Shown: one piece after another, positions 9,030-18,970 of the stretch
Numbering within the stretch: position 1 is the first letter of the stretch
How the letters are laid out: each line of letters opens with the position of its first letter
DNA from: Alphaproteobacteria bacterium
GTDB taxonomy: Bacteria > Planctomycetota > Phycisphaerae > UBA1845
DNA length: 64,000 nucleotides
Reading direction: 5' to 3'
NCBI GenBank assembly: GCA_028285105.1
Contig: JANQQE010000011.1
Location: 310,001-374,000 of the forward strand
Notes under the pieces: model-generated
What the model was told of the DNA's origin: nothing
What the model saw: only the letters and a program-made list of their open reading frames with translations
The model's database searches: none
Made by a program: the position numbers and the translations under genes

Positions 9030-10493
9030 ATGACACAAAAAATCCTGGGCGGCATGGTCGTCGTTGTCGTATTGTGTGCGGTGTATTTCAAATCTGATCC
9101 GCGTGACAGCCAAGCACGGCAAACCTATCGCGAGTCCCATCCGACCAAGCTACAGAACTTCTTCACCGCAGCCGTCAAAGATCAGGCCAACGGCGCCAGC
9201 GTTTTGCTGATCACGATCGATACGCTGCGTCCCGATCATTTAGGCATGTACGACTATTTGCGCGATACCAGTCCGAACATGGATGCATTTGCAAAGACGT
9301 CAACCGTATTCACCCGAGCATATTCGACTGCCCCACTGACGACCCCCAGCATCGTCAGCATGCTGACCGGATACAATCCCAATCGGCACGGTATTCGTTT
9401 GCTATGGCAACGGATCGACACCGACACGATCACCGTCGTCGATCATCTGCACCGCGCCGCATACGAGACTGCCGCCATCGTTTCAAACATTGTCTTGAGC
9501 AAAAAGGCCTGCGGATTGGGAGATCGCTTCAGTTTCTATGACGAAAACGTGGACGAGCCCGAAGCCAATCGTCCCGAAATGCTCGAACGTCGGGCAGTTC
9601 GAACGACCGATGCCGCGATTCAGTGGCTTCAAAACAGACGCGATCCTGTGCGACCATTCTTCCTGTGGGTGCATTACATCGATCCGCACGGGCCATACGA
9701 TGCACCTTTGGATGCCCCCAAAGACTTTACACATGACACACCTATACCCGTCGAGATCGAACGCATTGCAGAATACGTTCGCGAGCCAGACATCAGCGAC
9801 GGGGCGGAGTATGTCGATCGCTACGACGAGGAAATCGCATACGCCGATCGAGAAGTTGGTAGGTTGCTGCAAGCGTTCGACACATTGAAGTTCGCGCAAC
9901 CACCGTTAACGATCATCACCTCCGACCACGGTGAGAACATGATGGAGGGGCACAAATTTTTCTCGCACGGGTACGAGGTCAATGATGAGGTGATTCATAT
10001 CCCCTTGATCGTCCGGCATCCGCTGGTCAAAGCCGGGACCAACGATCGCATTACTTCGATCACCGACATCACGCCGACTGTGCTGGAATTCGCCGGGCTG
10101 CCCGTTCCGACTTCGCTCGACGGTATATCGATCACGCAATCGACATCGAATCGCATCGTCTACGCGGAGGGTCTCGACAGCGGCGGAAGCGGCGGACTGC
10201 ATCGAACGCTGATTGGCGAGAATTCAAAGACCGTCGTGCAGCATGGGCGATCCAACATTCCGCGCGACAGTTGGCGGTTCGACTTGATCGCCGATCCGAA
10301 ACAACAGTCACCGCTCACCGTTTCGGATAGTGCGGCTGAGTTTGTGCAACTTTGTAATCTGATCCGAAGCGATCCCGATCCCGGTGGTCGGCCCGTTCAC
10401 CTTGCCGGTGACCAACATTCCCATGGGCCCGTCGCTGGCAATACTGACGCGGAAACCATGAGAGCTCTGCGAAGCCTCGGATACGTCAAGTGA
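9030..10493 (+). CDS. Membrane-anchored sulfatase-fold (alkaline phosphatase superfamily) enzyme
   Basis: 487 aa. An N-terminal helix (ILGGMVVVVVLCAVYF) anchors it, and the catalytic domain faces outside. LLITIDTLRPDHLG (D64) and SDHGENMMEG are the superfamily metal-binding motifs, and HYIDPHGPYDAP is the usual middle motif. At the place where sulfatases have C/S-x-P-S-R, this protein has T104-T-P-S-I. Both the formylglycine-forming Cys/Ser and the Arg are absent, so true sulfatase activity is doubtful. A Thr nucleophile, as in phosphotransferases of this superfamily, fits better (inference). The ATG at 9030 follows GGAG; the frame stays open upstream into the methyltransferase gene but those codons look non-coding. 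A glycan-modifying role fits the neighbourhood. Confidence 0.85.
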   Translation: MTQKILGGMVVVVVLCAVYFKSDPRDSQARQTYRESHPTKLQNFFTAAVKDQANGASVLLITIDTLRPDHLGMYDYLRDTSPNMDAFAKTSTVFTRAYSTAPLTTPSIVSMLTGYNPNRHGIRLLWQRIDTDTITVVDHLHRAAYETAAIVSNIVLSKKACGLGDRFSFYDENVDEPEANRPEMLERRAVRTTDAAIQWLQNRRDPVRPFFLWVHYIDPHGPYDAPLDAPKDFTHDTPIPVEIERIAEYVREPDISDGAEYVDRYDEEIAYADREVGRLLQAFDTLKFAQPPLTIITSDHGENMMEGHKFFSHGYEVNDEVIHIPLIVRHPLVKAGTNDRITSITDITPTVLEFAGLPVPTSLDGISITQSTSNRIVYAEGLDSGGSGGLHRTLIGENSKTVVQHGRSNIPRDSWRFDLIADPKQQSPLTVSDSAAEFVQLCNLIRSDPDPGGRPVHLAGDQHSHGPVAGNTDAETMRALRSLGYVK

Positions 10494-10517
10494 TCGCCAA
10501 GCTAATGATCATTCGAC

Positions 10518-11705
10518 CTATAGTTCCATGACGATCGGCTTACCTTTGGTGTGCTTTGCAAGCAGTTTTTCGCACACATCCACGCCCAGTCCCCGTTCGC
10601 GTAATTTCGGAAGCCTTCCTCCGAGGGAGAATCGCACGCGCTTGCGGACGATGTCATGCGGACTCAGAAGTGGGCCGAAACTTCCTTCCGCGAATTTCAC
10701 GCCAGGTACCGTCTGAAGAAACCGAACACCTGCGGCTGACAACACGCTTGTCTCACCCACCATGCAGCCCAACTGCACCTGAATGTCTCGCCGGATCGCG
10801 AAGCTCGCAAGTTTCAAAGCCGCCATCAATCCACCGCACTTGCTGACGCGAATGTTGAATCCGTCGGCAACGCCCAAATCGTACAATTGCGCGGCGTCCT
10901 CCATGCTCGATAGCGATTCGTCGTGAAAGATGGGAACGTCAGTTTGCTTCTTCAGTTCAATCAAGCCTGTATCTTGCGATGGGTGAAGCGGCTGCTCGAT
11001 TCCCGACAAAGGCACATGACGCCATCGATGAAGTGCGTCTGCCGCTTGGTCGACGTCCCAAACCCCGTTGGCATCGAGACGCAGCGTGGCTTTGCCAGTC
11101 GCGAGCGACTTGCCCAACACCTGCATGACGGATTCGATCCGGGCATCGTCGTCTTCCATCCCGACTTTCAGCTTGAAATGTCGAAAACCAGCCCACTTGG
11201 CCATTCGGGCTGACTTGGCATTCGACGCGATCGAATCCGACGCCAATACCATGCTGAATCGACAGGTCTTCATACTGCCCGGTGATCCAAGTCTCGGATC
11301 GCCCAGCCAACCGGCGACACTGTCCATCGTTTGTCCGCAACTTCGCAGCACCGCATCAAGCAGCGCCAACTCCACACACGCCCGAGCAGCCGTACATCGT
11401 GAACCATCCTCGGCAATTGTCGGCAATGCATCGATCGCCTCCAGCGCTTCACCGAACCCGGGCGGCGAAAACGCAAGCAACTCCTTGGCAAACTCACCTT
11501 GCAGCAACTCAAGAACTGACTCGTTCGTTTCGCCAGTCACATAGTCGCGCGGAAGCGTTTCACCAAAACCGACGGTTCCGTTCATCAATTCGATGGCGAC
11601 GACAATCGGCTGGCTAAGCTCCCGATCAGACGTGGCATGGGTGACTTTTCGTCCCAGAGGAAACGAAAGCGGAAAGATGGTCATTCGTTTGACGGCTAGT
11701 GTCAT
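10518..11705 (-). CDS. Enolase-superfamily enzyme (muconate lactonizing / dipeptide epimerase subgroup)
   Basis: 395 aa cytoplasmic TIM-barrel enzyme that abstracts a proton alpha to a carboxylate. The N-terminal capping domain (residues 1-130) is followed by the barrel. The KxK pair is K178 and K180 (HFKLKVG), the Mg ligands are D211 (LRLDANG), E237 (GIEQPL) and D262 (FHDES), and the opposite-face Lys is K289 (RVSKCGG). This set defines the MLE subgroup, which includes o-succinylbenzoate synthase, muconate cycloisomerase and dipeptide epimerases. Nothing around it tells which. It is convergent with the sulfatase-fold gene, with 24 bases between the stops. Confidence 0.88.
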   Translation of the reverse strand: MTLAVKRMTIFPLSFPLGRKVTHATSDRELSQPIVVAIELMNGTVGFGETLPRDYVTGETNESVLELLQGEFAKELLAFSPPGFGEALEAIDALPTIAEDGSRCTAARACVELALLDAVLRSCGQTMDSVAGWLGDPRLGSPGSMKTCRFSMVLASDSIASNAKSARMAKWAGFRHFKLKVGMEDDDARIESVMQVLGKSLATGKATLRLDANGVWDVDQAADALHRWRHVPLSGIEQPLHPSQDTGLIELKKQTDVPIFHDESLSSMEDAAQLYDLGVADGFNIRVSKCGGLMAALKLASFAIRRDIQVQLGCMVGETSVLSAAGVRFLQTVPGVKFAEGSFGPLLSPHDIVRKRVRFSLGGRLPKLRERGLGVDVCEKLLAKHTKGKPIVMEL

Positions 11706-11762
11706 GCTGGGAATCGTTGGCAGACGGACCGAGCGAGCTTAACTGTTGGAAAGGTATCGCGG

Positions 11763-12668
11763 CTAGGGTGAATTCGCAATCGCCGCAGATTGCAGAGCGA
11801 AATCGACCAAATCGACATCACCATCAATGTCGAAATCCGCATCGATGCCGTCCGCACATGAACCGGCTGACGAAATGGCGGGACCGCCCATGCATGCTTC
11901 AAACAATCCGTAGTCGATCAAATCGACATCACCATCGCAGTCCAAGTCTCCCAGGACGGTCGGCGCGTTTGACTGAGCTGTTAACTGCACGTCGTCGAAA
12001 TTTACTTCGACACCAGGGTTCTCAGGCGTATCGGCTTCGTTGAGGTTGATGAGGCGAATCTCGAGGTTCTCGCCAAGCTGATCGTGCGATGCCCCAATGA
12101 CGGCTTGCCGTGTTGTCATTCCCCACTCGCCATCATCAAGCAGACCGTGAAGCGAATCGTTGTCTTCGGCAATGATTTCATCTCCAGCGAGCAATTGAAC
12201 CTGATAACCGGGAAAACCATCGATATTGAATTCGCCAAACACGTCGCACGGCGGTGGCCCGATCCCTGAGGCGATGTTTCCCACCTGAACCGACAACGTG
12301 TACGTGGTGTTGGGCTGCAACGTATCATCAAGAATTTGACGAATGCCTGCCGCCCCTTGACCAGTCGATGTCAATAGGAATACCAACGCTGCATGATCAC
12401 CCTCCGGCGCACCTCCCGGATAGAACACAGATCCCACCGGTAGATTGATTCCGCCAACCGAATTCGACCCGCCATCGAGTACGCCATTGGTGTCGAATTC
12501 CTGCCAACCATCCAGCGGCATCACTTCGAAGCAGCCGGGGCTGACCGGATCGTTTTCAAATCCGGGATTGTCGATTACAATCGGCACAATCTCGCACGCC
12601 GACACAAAACCCGTATGAAATAAAAAACCATAAGCCAAAGAATTGATAACGATCACTGCTCGAGACAT
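11763..12668 (-). CDS. Secreted protein with dockerin-like C-terminus
   Basis: 301 aa. An N-terminal signal segment (VIVINSLAYGFLFHTGFVSAC) leads into a beta-sandwich-like domain of about 190 residues (NPGFENDPVSPG, YTLSVQVGNI, VEVNFDDVQL) that resembles carbohydrate-binding or discoidin-type folds. The last 65 residues hold two Asp-rich repeats (DLDCDGDVDLIDYGLFEACM and DFDIDGDVDLVDFALQSAAI) of the dockerin-like kind common in planctomycete exported proteins, which probably bind calcium. The start at 12668 is chosen for its GGGGGAG ribosome site. The same tail type occurs on the large proteins of the island, so this fold is not unique to it. Confidence 0.8.
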   Translation of the reverse strand: MSRAVIVINSLAYGFLFHTGFVSACEIVPIVIDNPGFENDPVSPGCFEVMPLDGWQEFDTNGVLDGGSNSVGGINLPVGSVFYPGGAPEGDHAALVFLLTSTGQGAAGIRQILDDTLQPNTTYTLSVQVGNIASGIGPPPCDVFGEFNIDGFPGYQVQLLAGDEIIAEDNDSLHGLLDDGEWGMTTRQAVIGASHDQLGENLEIRLINLNEADTPENPGVEVNFDDVQLTAQSNAPTVLGDLDCDGDVDLIDYGLFEACMGGPAISSAGSCADGIDADFDIDGDVDLVDFALQSAAIANSP

Positions 12669-12825
12669 GACTCCCCCATTTGCACAACCCAAGCCCATTG
12701 GCCCGCCCAGTCAAAGTTTGTAGTGATATGATAGCCCAGTTGTGTTCCGGCAATCAAGAAATGCGTGCGATGAGTTCGCTGGTTGCGATTTTCCGGCGAT
12801 CATTGGAGACGCAAACGCAAGAAAA

Positions 12826-12872
12826 CACGCCAGTCGGGATTCGAACTAGTGACCGCCAGATCAAAAATTCGG
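12826..12872 (-). other. Possible decayed tRNA 3' fragment
   Basis: On the minus strand this reads TCACTAGTTCGAATCCCG followed by ACTGGCG, which looks like a T-arm and acceptor end. The T-stem does not pair and no D-arm or anticodon arm is recognisable upstream. It may be an old attachment-site scar like the one at 19480. The remainder of the gap 12669-13028 shows nothing else. Confidence 0.3.
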
Positions 12873-13028
12873 TACACTTGCTCAAGATGCTATTTTCGGG
12901 ATTGACGATTGCGACGCGATAAGGCGTGTACCTCACGTTGACCGTTGCAATCAATACGCTCAACATAATTGATCGTGGATCAAACGCGGTAATTAACCGC
13001 GAGTTTTACTACGAATTAAGGCATCGGT

Positions 13029-13520
13029 ATGAACTTGCTTGATCGGCTTCTCGCGCACGACTCCTGGACGACGCGCCAATTGCTGCTCCTGTGCATGGAC
13101 TTGTCCGACAAGCAGCTTGATCACGAATTCGACATTGGCCACCGGACACTTCGAAGAACATTCGACCATTTGATCTACAACATGGAGGCATGGTCGCATC
13201 TAATGGATGGGTGCGACGTGACCCGATCGAGCGATTGCAGCATCGGCTCAATGCTCATGCGTCTGGATGCCGCTGCTGATCGACTTGCGAAAGTCGCGCA
13301 GCAGATTGCGGACCGTAACGGCTGGGATGAAACCTGGACCGACCATCTCGAAATTCCGCCATGTAAACGAACCTTTGGCGGGAGCATTGCGCACGTCATC
13401 ACGCATAGCATGCACCACCGCGCTCAGTTGCTTTACATGCTGCGAAGAACAGGTATGACAGACCTTCCCGAGGGTGACGTGTTGAGTTGGGAGGAGCAGC
13501 ATGGATCAGCCCGGCATTGA
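13029..13520 (+). CDS. DinB-family protein
   Basis: 163 aa, the usual size for the DinB four-helix bundle. The start MNLLDRLLAHDSWTTRQLL, the TFDHLIYNMEAW segment (His near residue 47) and the C-terminal ITHSMHHRAQLLYML (His near residues 129 and 133) give the three-histidine metal site of the family. Members are metal-dependent thiol transferases or hydrolases, or of unknown role; cytoplasmic. Stands alone between a minus-strand secreted-protein gene and a convergent DUF2200 gene. The ATG at 13029 has only a weak ribosome site. Confidence 0.85.
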   Translation: MNLLDRLLAHDSWTTRQLLLLCMDLSDKQLDHEFDIGHRTLRRTFDHLIYNMEAWSHLMDGCDVTRSSDCSIGSMLMRLDAAADRLAKVAQQIADRNGWDETWTDHLEIPPCKRTFGGSIAHVITHSMHHRAQLLYMLRRTGMTDLPEGDVLSWEEQHGSARH

Positions 13521-13709
13521 ACGGCTTGATCGCAGATAAAATTGGAGGCACCGTACACGGGCGACTCGCGAGAATTGAATCCTCTGCCAACCCGCCAGCG
13601 ACAATCAAAGGACTAATGTATGCTCCAGCGCCCTTGGCCAAGATAGATTCTGTGTCGCGTAGCCTTCAGCCTGATGCGATTGTTCTTGACAAGGAATCTG
13701 GAATTTCGG

Positions 13710-14078
13710 CTACTCAGTGCGCAGAATCTTTTCCATCTTTCTTCCCTTGGCGAGTTCATCGACGAGCTTGTCGAGGTACCGAACCTGTCGTGTGAGCGGG
13801 TTTTCAATATCTTCAATCCGGTAACCGCAGATGACACCTTTGATCAGGTGCGCATTCGAATTGAGCTTGGCGTGCTGAAAAAACTCTTCAAAGGTCGCTG
13901 GCTTGTCAATGTACTTTTTTAGCTGCTTGTCATTGAAGCCGGTGAGCCAGTTGATCACTTGGTGCAGCTCATCTTTGGTTCGGCCTTTCTTTTCAACTTT
14001 TTCCACGTAGTGGGGATAGACTTCTAAGAAGGTCATCTTCGCCACTCGGTCATCGTGTTCGGGTGTCGTTGTCGGCAT
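13710..14078 (-). CDS. DUF2200 family protein
   Basis: 122 aa, full length for the family. Recognisable blocks: RVAKMTFLEVYPHYVEKVEKK, KDELHQVINWLTGF, LIKGVICGYRIEDIENPL and RQVRYLDKLVDELAKGRKM. These short cytoplasmic proteins are widespread in bacteria and have no firm function. The start at 14078 has GGAG eight bases upstream; an upstream extension of 12 codons is open but unlikely. Single gene. Confidence 0.92.
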   Translation of the reverse strand: MPTTTPEHDDRVAKMTFLEVYPHYVEKVEKKGRTKDELHQVINWLTGFNDKQLKKYIDKPATFEEFFQHAKLNSNAHLIKGVICGYRIEDIENPLTRQVRYLDKLVDELAKGRKMEKILRTE

Positions 14079-14605
14079 GGAACGATCTCCGTAAATGGAT
14101 TCCGCCGCGCACAAGTCGCGGCCGCTCGCTATTGTATACGATATTTTTTGCTAACCAACAAAGCACTCCGATACCCTTGACGACTATACTGCAGGCCTGC
14201 TCAACCAGCAACAATGCGCCCGACGGATGGAAATGCGTTCTGCCAATTGCTCGGTGCAAAACGCCCTAGATCCGAGAGCGAGCCCAACGAGCAACAGCCG
14301 CCCAATTCAATCCTCTCGAAGATCAGTGGCGTCGAATTCGAATATCAGATTTTCGGCGGGGACTGAAGAGAGGCACTGAGTTGATCGGCGATGACGCCAA
14401 TTATTGGCGCGGGGCACGTGCGGGTGCCGTAGTTTTGGAAGCAGAAGAAAGGTAGCAGGTTAGGCCAAAGAAAACGTTCAAGCGTCCGTTGATCTTCGTG
14501 CTGGCCGCCACACCCATCTCTCACTATGATTTCGACCGTTGTCGAAAGGTCTGGATCAATCAGCGAACGCTCCAGCAAACTTCGAAAGTATCGCGAGGCG
14601 AATAC
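14079..14605. other. Intergenic region, divergent promoters presumed
   Basis: No convincing gene in 527 bases. It separates the divergent DUF2200 gene and the efflux operon, so it should hold both promoters. I see no clear -35/-10 pair or regulator palindrome. Confidence 0.5.
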
Positions 14606-15826
14606 ATGAAATCTATTCAGCGGCTTCTGACCACCGGAATCGGTTTGAGCATTTTGCAAGTGCTTCTCGTGACTTTACCGGCTTGTACGCCTGAAGTGCA
14701 GGCCCCACCACCGCCCAAGCCACCGATGGTTGAAGTCAGCCAAGCGACGGGTTCTGAACTCACGCAATACTTCCGTTACAACGGGTTAATGCGGTCTGTC
14801 GATGAAGTCGAGATCAGAGCCCGTGTGCGCGGGTACATCGAAAAGATCGTCTTCAAGCCCAGCACAAACGTCAAGGCGGGCGACCTGCTTTTCATTATCG
14901 AGCAGGCACAGTTCCAAGCCGCGGTCAACCGGGCACGCGGTCGGTTGGAGCAAGCTGAGGCTAGACTCAAACTCGCCGAGGTTACCGCGGCGCGGATTGA
15001 ACGGGCTTTTGGAGAACGGGCGGCTAGCGAAGATGAGTTCAGTACCGCGAAGGCGGAAGTCGAGCAGAGGCGCGGAGAAGTCCTTGAAGCGCAGGCCGAT
15101 CTGGACGACGCCCACATCGAACTGGGATATACCGAAATACGTTCACCGCTGGATGGCCGTATCGATGATGCCCGCGTCGATGTTGGGGATCTCGTCGGGG
15201 CAAGTGAGCCGACATTGCTGTGTACGATTGTACAGATGGATCCGATTCACGCCTATTTCGACGTAAGCGAACGCATCGCCCTTCAGTATCTTGGCCGTGG
15301 AGAAGATGGCAATGCGGAAAAAGAATTCCCTCCTGCATTTCTGGGGCTGGCCAACGAAGACGGATACCCGCATGAAGGTGTCGTAGATTATGTCGACAAC
15401 GTGCTGGATAGTTCGACCGGAACGCTCACGGTTCGAGGATTGTTCGACAACAGTGACCGTCGCTTATACCCCGGCTTGTACGCAAGAATTCGGGTTCCAT
15501 TCGAAGAGTCGCCCGACGCAGTCATGATTCAGGAGTCAGGTATTGCGACAGGACTGGAAGGACGCTACGTGCTTACGCTGAATGACAAGAACATTGTCAC
15601 ACGCACGCCAGTTACTCTGGGCGAACGTGCTGATAGCGGGTTTGTGCAGGTCACGAAAGGCTTGAGTATAGGCGACCGCTACATTGTAAACGGCCTGCAA
15701 TTTGCCAGGCCTGGCATGCCGGTTCGAGTCAAGACCGATGCGCTGCCAGTATCCAACCCAACAGATCCCGTTGCCGCACCAGAAGAATACGCAGATTCAG
15801 AAGCACAACTGAAAGCGGATGGGTGA
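14606..15826 (+). CDS. RND efflux periplasmic adaptor lipoprotein (membrane fusion protein)
   Basis: 406 aa. The N-terminus MKSIQRLLTTGIGLSILQVL ends in LPAC, a lipobox-like site, so it is probably an inner-membrane lipoprotein in the cell envelope. The order is: lipoyl half-motif (VEIRARVRGYIEKIVFKPST), alpha-helical hairpin (about residues 100-180, heptad-rich), second lipoyl half (YTEIRSPLDGRIDD), beta-barrel and membrane-proximal domain (YPGLYARIRVPF, VNGLQFARPGMPV). This is the AcrA/MexA type that links the pump to an outer-membrane channel. No channel gene is seen here. The start is set by GAGG eight bases upstream of 14606. It is cotranscribed with the pump gene, 6 bases apart. Confidence 0.95.
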   Translation: MKSIQRLLTTGIGLSILQVLLVTLPACTPEVQAPPPPKPPMVEVSQATGSELTQYFRYNGLMRSVDEVEIRARVRGYIEKIVFKPSTNVKAGDLLFIIEQAQFQAAVNRARGRLEQAEARLKLAEVTAARIERAFGERAASEDEFSTAKAEVEQRRGEVLEAQADLDDAHIELGYTEIRSPLDGRIDDARVDVGDLVGASEPTLLCTIVQMDPIHAYFDVSERIALQYLGRGEDGNAEKEFPPAFLGLANEDGYPHEGVVDYVDNVLDSSTGTLTVRGLFDNSDRRLYPGLYARIRVPFEESPDAVMIQESGIATGLEGRYVLTLNDKNIVTRTPVTLGERADSGFVQVTKGLSIGDRYIVNGLQFARPGMPVRVKTDALPVSNPTDPVAAPEEYADSEAQLKADG

Positions 15827-15832
15827 TTCAGA

Positions 15833-18800
15833 ATGTTCAGCAAGTTATTTATCAACCGGCCCATTCTCGCCAGTGTTGTAGCGATGATCATGCTGATCAC
15901 AGGCGCGTTGGCGATCGTCGTCCTTCCGATTGAGCAGTATCCGCAAATTGCTCCGCCGACGGTTCAAGTTTCGACGATGTACCCGGGAGCCGACGCCAAG
16001 ACGGTCATGGACACCGTCGCCGCCCCCCTGGAGCAAGCGATCAATGGCGTCGAAGACATGATTTACATGTCCTCGATCAGTGCCAACGATGGCGGGTACA
16101 CGCTGACGATCACCTTCGAACAGGGGGCTGACGTCGATCTTTCATCGGTGCGGGTGCAGAATCGAGTGGCAGTGGCTGAACCGCGTTTGCCGCAAGAAGT
16201 AAGACAGCAGGGCATCTCCACGCGCAAACGATCAGACAGCATGCTGATGGTGTTGGCTCCGCACTCTCCAGACGAGCGATTCGACCAGCTTTATCTCAGC
16301 AACTACGCCACCATTTATATGAAAGACGCATTGGCTCGCGTTCCCGGAGTGGGCGATGTTGTGATTTTCGGGGCGAAAGATTATTCGATGCGGGTTTGGC
16401 TCGATCCCGAAAAACTTGCTGCTCGAAATCTGACAACCATCGATATCCTCGATGCGCTTCGAGAGCAGAACGTGCAAGTGGCGGCTGGACGAATCGGGGC
16501 AGAACCGGCATCGGATGGATTCGGTTTCCAGTTGACGTTGCAGGCCAAGGGACGGTTGTCGACGACGCAGGAGTTTGAAGACATCGTTCTCAATGTGGGC
16601 GCGGATCAACGAACGCTGTACTTGAAAGATGTAGCCCGTGTCGAGCTGGGAGCGCAAAGCTACGACGACTTCGGACGATTCAACGGGCTGCCTGCGCCAG
16701 TGATTGCTATTTTCCAGTTGCCCGGGTCGAACGCACTCGACGTCGCCAGCGGGGTCCGCGCAGAACTTGATCGTTTGCGGGCCGACTTTCCTGAAGGCAT
16801 GGAATGTCCGATCTTTTACGATTTCACCGATTTCGTATCAGCCGCCATCAGCGAAGTTGTCACCACGCTTGTCTTTGCATCTGTTTTGGTGTTCTTGACC
16901 GTTTTGGTCTTCTTGCAAGACTGGCGAGCGACGCTGATTCCCGGAATAGCGATTCCCGTTTCAATAGTCGGTAGCTTCGCAATTCTGCTGGCAATCGGAT
17001 TCAGCATTAACATGCTCACGTTGTTCGCTCTGGTGTTGGCTATCGGGATTGTTGTGGATGATGCGATCGTCGTAGTCGAAAATACGGCCCGAATCCTTCA
17101 TGAGTCACCCGACCTCTCTCCGCGCGAAGCTGCGATCCGCTCGATGCGCGAAATTACCGGCCCGGTCATCGCAACGACCTTGGTGTTGTTGGCAGTGTTT
17201 GTACCTACGGCGGTGCTTCCCGGAATCACGGGCCAGCTATATCGACAATTCGGGATCACGCTTTCAATTGCCACGGTGCTGTCCAGCATCAATGCTTTGA
17301 CACTCAGTCCAGCATTGTGCGGTTTGCTGCTGCGTCCCCAACCGCCCAAACCCAATCTGTTCTTTCGCGGATTCAACCGCATTCTGGGCTTTGGCCAACG
17401 CGGCTATCTTGGGTCGGTGCGAATCGGAATGCGTCTTTCTGTACTCACGGTTTTGTGTTTTGCGCTTCTTCTTGCTGGGACGGGATACGTCTTTCGCAAG
17501 GTCCCGACGGGTTTTTTGCCCATCGAAGACCAGAGCTATTTGTTTGTCAACGTGCAGTTGCCAGATGCGGCAAAATTGGATCGGACCAAGGCGACGCTTG
17601 CGGAAGCGGCGGACTTTGCGAATGGAATCGATGGAGTGGCAGGCACAGTGACCATCGGTGGTCGGTCGCTCTTGACCAATGCCGTGCAATCCAACGCGGG
17701 ATCATTGGTGGTGATCCTCGAGCCATGGGAAGAACGAGCGACACCGGACAAATCCATCGAAGCGATCGTCGGGCAGATGATGGGAAAATTTTCGCAGATG
17801 CCCGAAGCAATTATTTTTCCTTTCCTTCCCCCGGCGATTCAGGGGCTGGGCAATTCAGGTGGGTTCGATTTGCAGGTGCAGGATCGCGACAACGTCGGGT
17901 TCGAATTCCTTCAACGAGTGACCGACGACCTGGTGTTGGCGGCGGCCAAAAGCGGCAAAATTCAATCGCCGTTCACAAGTCTCCGGGCGATGGTTCCGCA
18001 AATCTTTGTCGACATCGACAGAGAAAAAGCCAAACGCCTCGGTGTGCCGCTAAACGTAGTCTTCAATACCCTTCAGACGTTTCTGGGTTCCAGCTATGTT
18101 AACGATTTTAACATCTTCGGGCGTGTCTATCAGGTGCGCGCCCAGGCGGAAAGCCGCTATCGTCAATCGCGCGACGACATTCGCAATCTCGAAGTTCGCG
18201 ACGATCAAGGGAACACGCTACCGATGAGTACGATCGCTGAACTGGACGACATGGTCGGACCTAGCGTCATCTTTCGGTATAATCTGTTTCCATCGGCAAG
18301 CGTGATGGGATCTCCGATGCCGGGTATGAGTTCTGGTGAGGCTGCCGCTTTGATGGAAGCACTGTCGAGTCAAAACCTTCCGCGCGGATTCGCCTACGAG
18401 TGGACGGGCATCACATATCAGGAAAAGAAAGCCGGAAGCATGGCGCCCATCGCCTTCGCCTTGGCGCTGGTTTTCGTGTTTATATTCCTCGCAGGGCAAT
18501 ACGAAAGCTGGACAACCCCTTTCACGATCATGGCCACCATTCCCATCGGTGTCCTTGGGGCGCTGCTCGCGATTTGGATGCGTGGAATCGACAACAACGT
18601 CTACACACAAATCGGATTTGTGCTATTGATCGCGCTGGTTTGCAAGAACGCAATTCTGGTCGTTGAATTCGCAGAACAGCTTCGGCGTCAGGGACAAACG
18701 GCCCGTGACGCAGCCATGTCAGCCGCCCGATTGCGATTCCGCCCAATTCTGATGACAGCATTCTCGTTTGTCCTTGGCACATTTCCTTTACTGATCGCAA

Positions 18801-18970
18801 CAGGTGCAGGTGCGAGTTCGAGAAGGGCGATCGGAACAGCCGTATTCGGCGGAATGGTGCTGGCGACGTTCATCGGGGTGTTCTTTATTCCACTCATGTA
18901 CGTCATCGTCGTGGAGATCGCCAATCGGCTCGGATTGTCGAGAATTGCGACGAGCAAGACCGAAGACTAA
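15833..18970 (+). CDS. RND efflux pump, HAE1 family
   Basis: 1045 aa, full length for an AcrB-like proton-driven drug exporter of the inner membrane. Starts MFSKLFINRPILASVVAMIM (TM1), followed by a large periplasmic pore/docking loop (YPGADAKTV, GVEDMIYMSS), the TM2-TM6 block, and a second periplasmic loop and TM7-12. The proton-relay Asp pair of TM4 is present (D409-D410 in AIGIVVDDAIVVVENTARI). The end of the protein (FIPLMYVIVVEIANRLGL) is typical. Substrates are probably hydrophobic compounds, but cannot be read from sequence. Same operon as the adaptor. Confidence 0.97.
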   Translation: MFSKLFINRPILASVVAMIMLITGALAIVVLPIEQYPQIAPPTVQVSTMYPGADAKTVMDTVAAPLEQAINGVEDMIYMSSISANDGGYTLTITFEQGADVDLSSVRVQNRVAVAEPRLPQEVRQQGISTRKRSDSMLMVLAPHSPDERFDQLYLSNYATIYMKDALARVPGVGDVVIFGAKDYSMRVWLDPEKLAARNLTTIDILDALREQNVQVAAGRIGAEPASDGFGFQLTLQAKGRLSTTQEFEDIVLNVGADQRTLYLKDVARVELGAQSYDDFGRFNGLPAPVIAIFQLPGSNALDVASGVRAELDRLRADFPEGMECPIFYDFTDFVSAAISEVVTTLVFASVLVFLTVLVFLQDWRATLIPGIAIPVSIVGSFAILLAIGFSINMLTLFALVLAIGIVVDDAIVVVENTARILHESPDLSPREAAIRSMREITGPVIATTLVLLAVFVPTAVLPGITGQLYRQFGITLSIATVLSSINALTLSPALCGLLLRPQPPKPNLFFRGFNRILGFGQRGYLGSVRIGMRLSVLTVLCFALLLAGTGYVFRKVPTGFLPIEDQSYLFVNVQLPDAAKLDRTKATLAEAADFANGIDGVAGTVTIGGRSLLTNAVQSNAGSLVVILEPWEERATPDKSIEAIVGQMMGKFSQMPEAIIFPFLPPAIQGLGNSGGFDLQVQDRDNVGFEFLQRVTDDLVLAAAKSGKIQSPFTSLRAMVPQIFVDIDREKAKRLGVPLNVVFNTLQTFLGSSYVNDFNIFGRVYQVRAQAESRYRQSRDDIRNLEVRDDQGNTLPMSTIAELDDMVGPSVIFRYNLFPSASVMGSPMPGMSSGEAAALMEALSSQNLPRGFAYEWTGITYQEKKAGSMAPIAFALALVFVFIFLAGQYESWTTPFTIMATIPIGVLGALLAIWMRGIDNNVYTQIGFVLLIALVCKNAILVVEFAEQLRRQGQTARDAAMSAARLRFRPILMTAFSFVLGTFPLLIATGAGASSRRAIGTAVFGGMVLATFIGVFFIPLMYVIVVEIANRLGLSRIATSKTED

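Noticed and set aside
17317-18102. 261-codon frame inside the RND pump gene
   Set aside because: Alternative frame of a full-length, well-conserved transporter gene.
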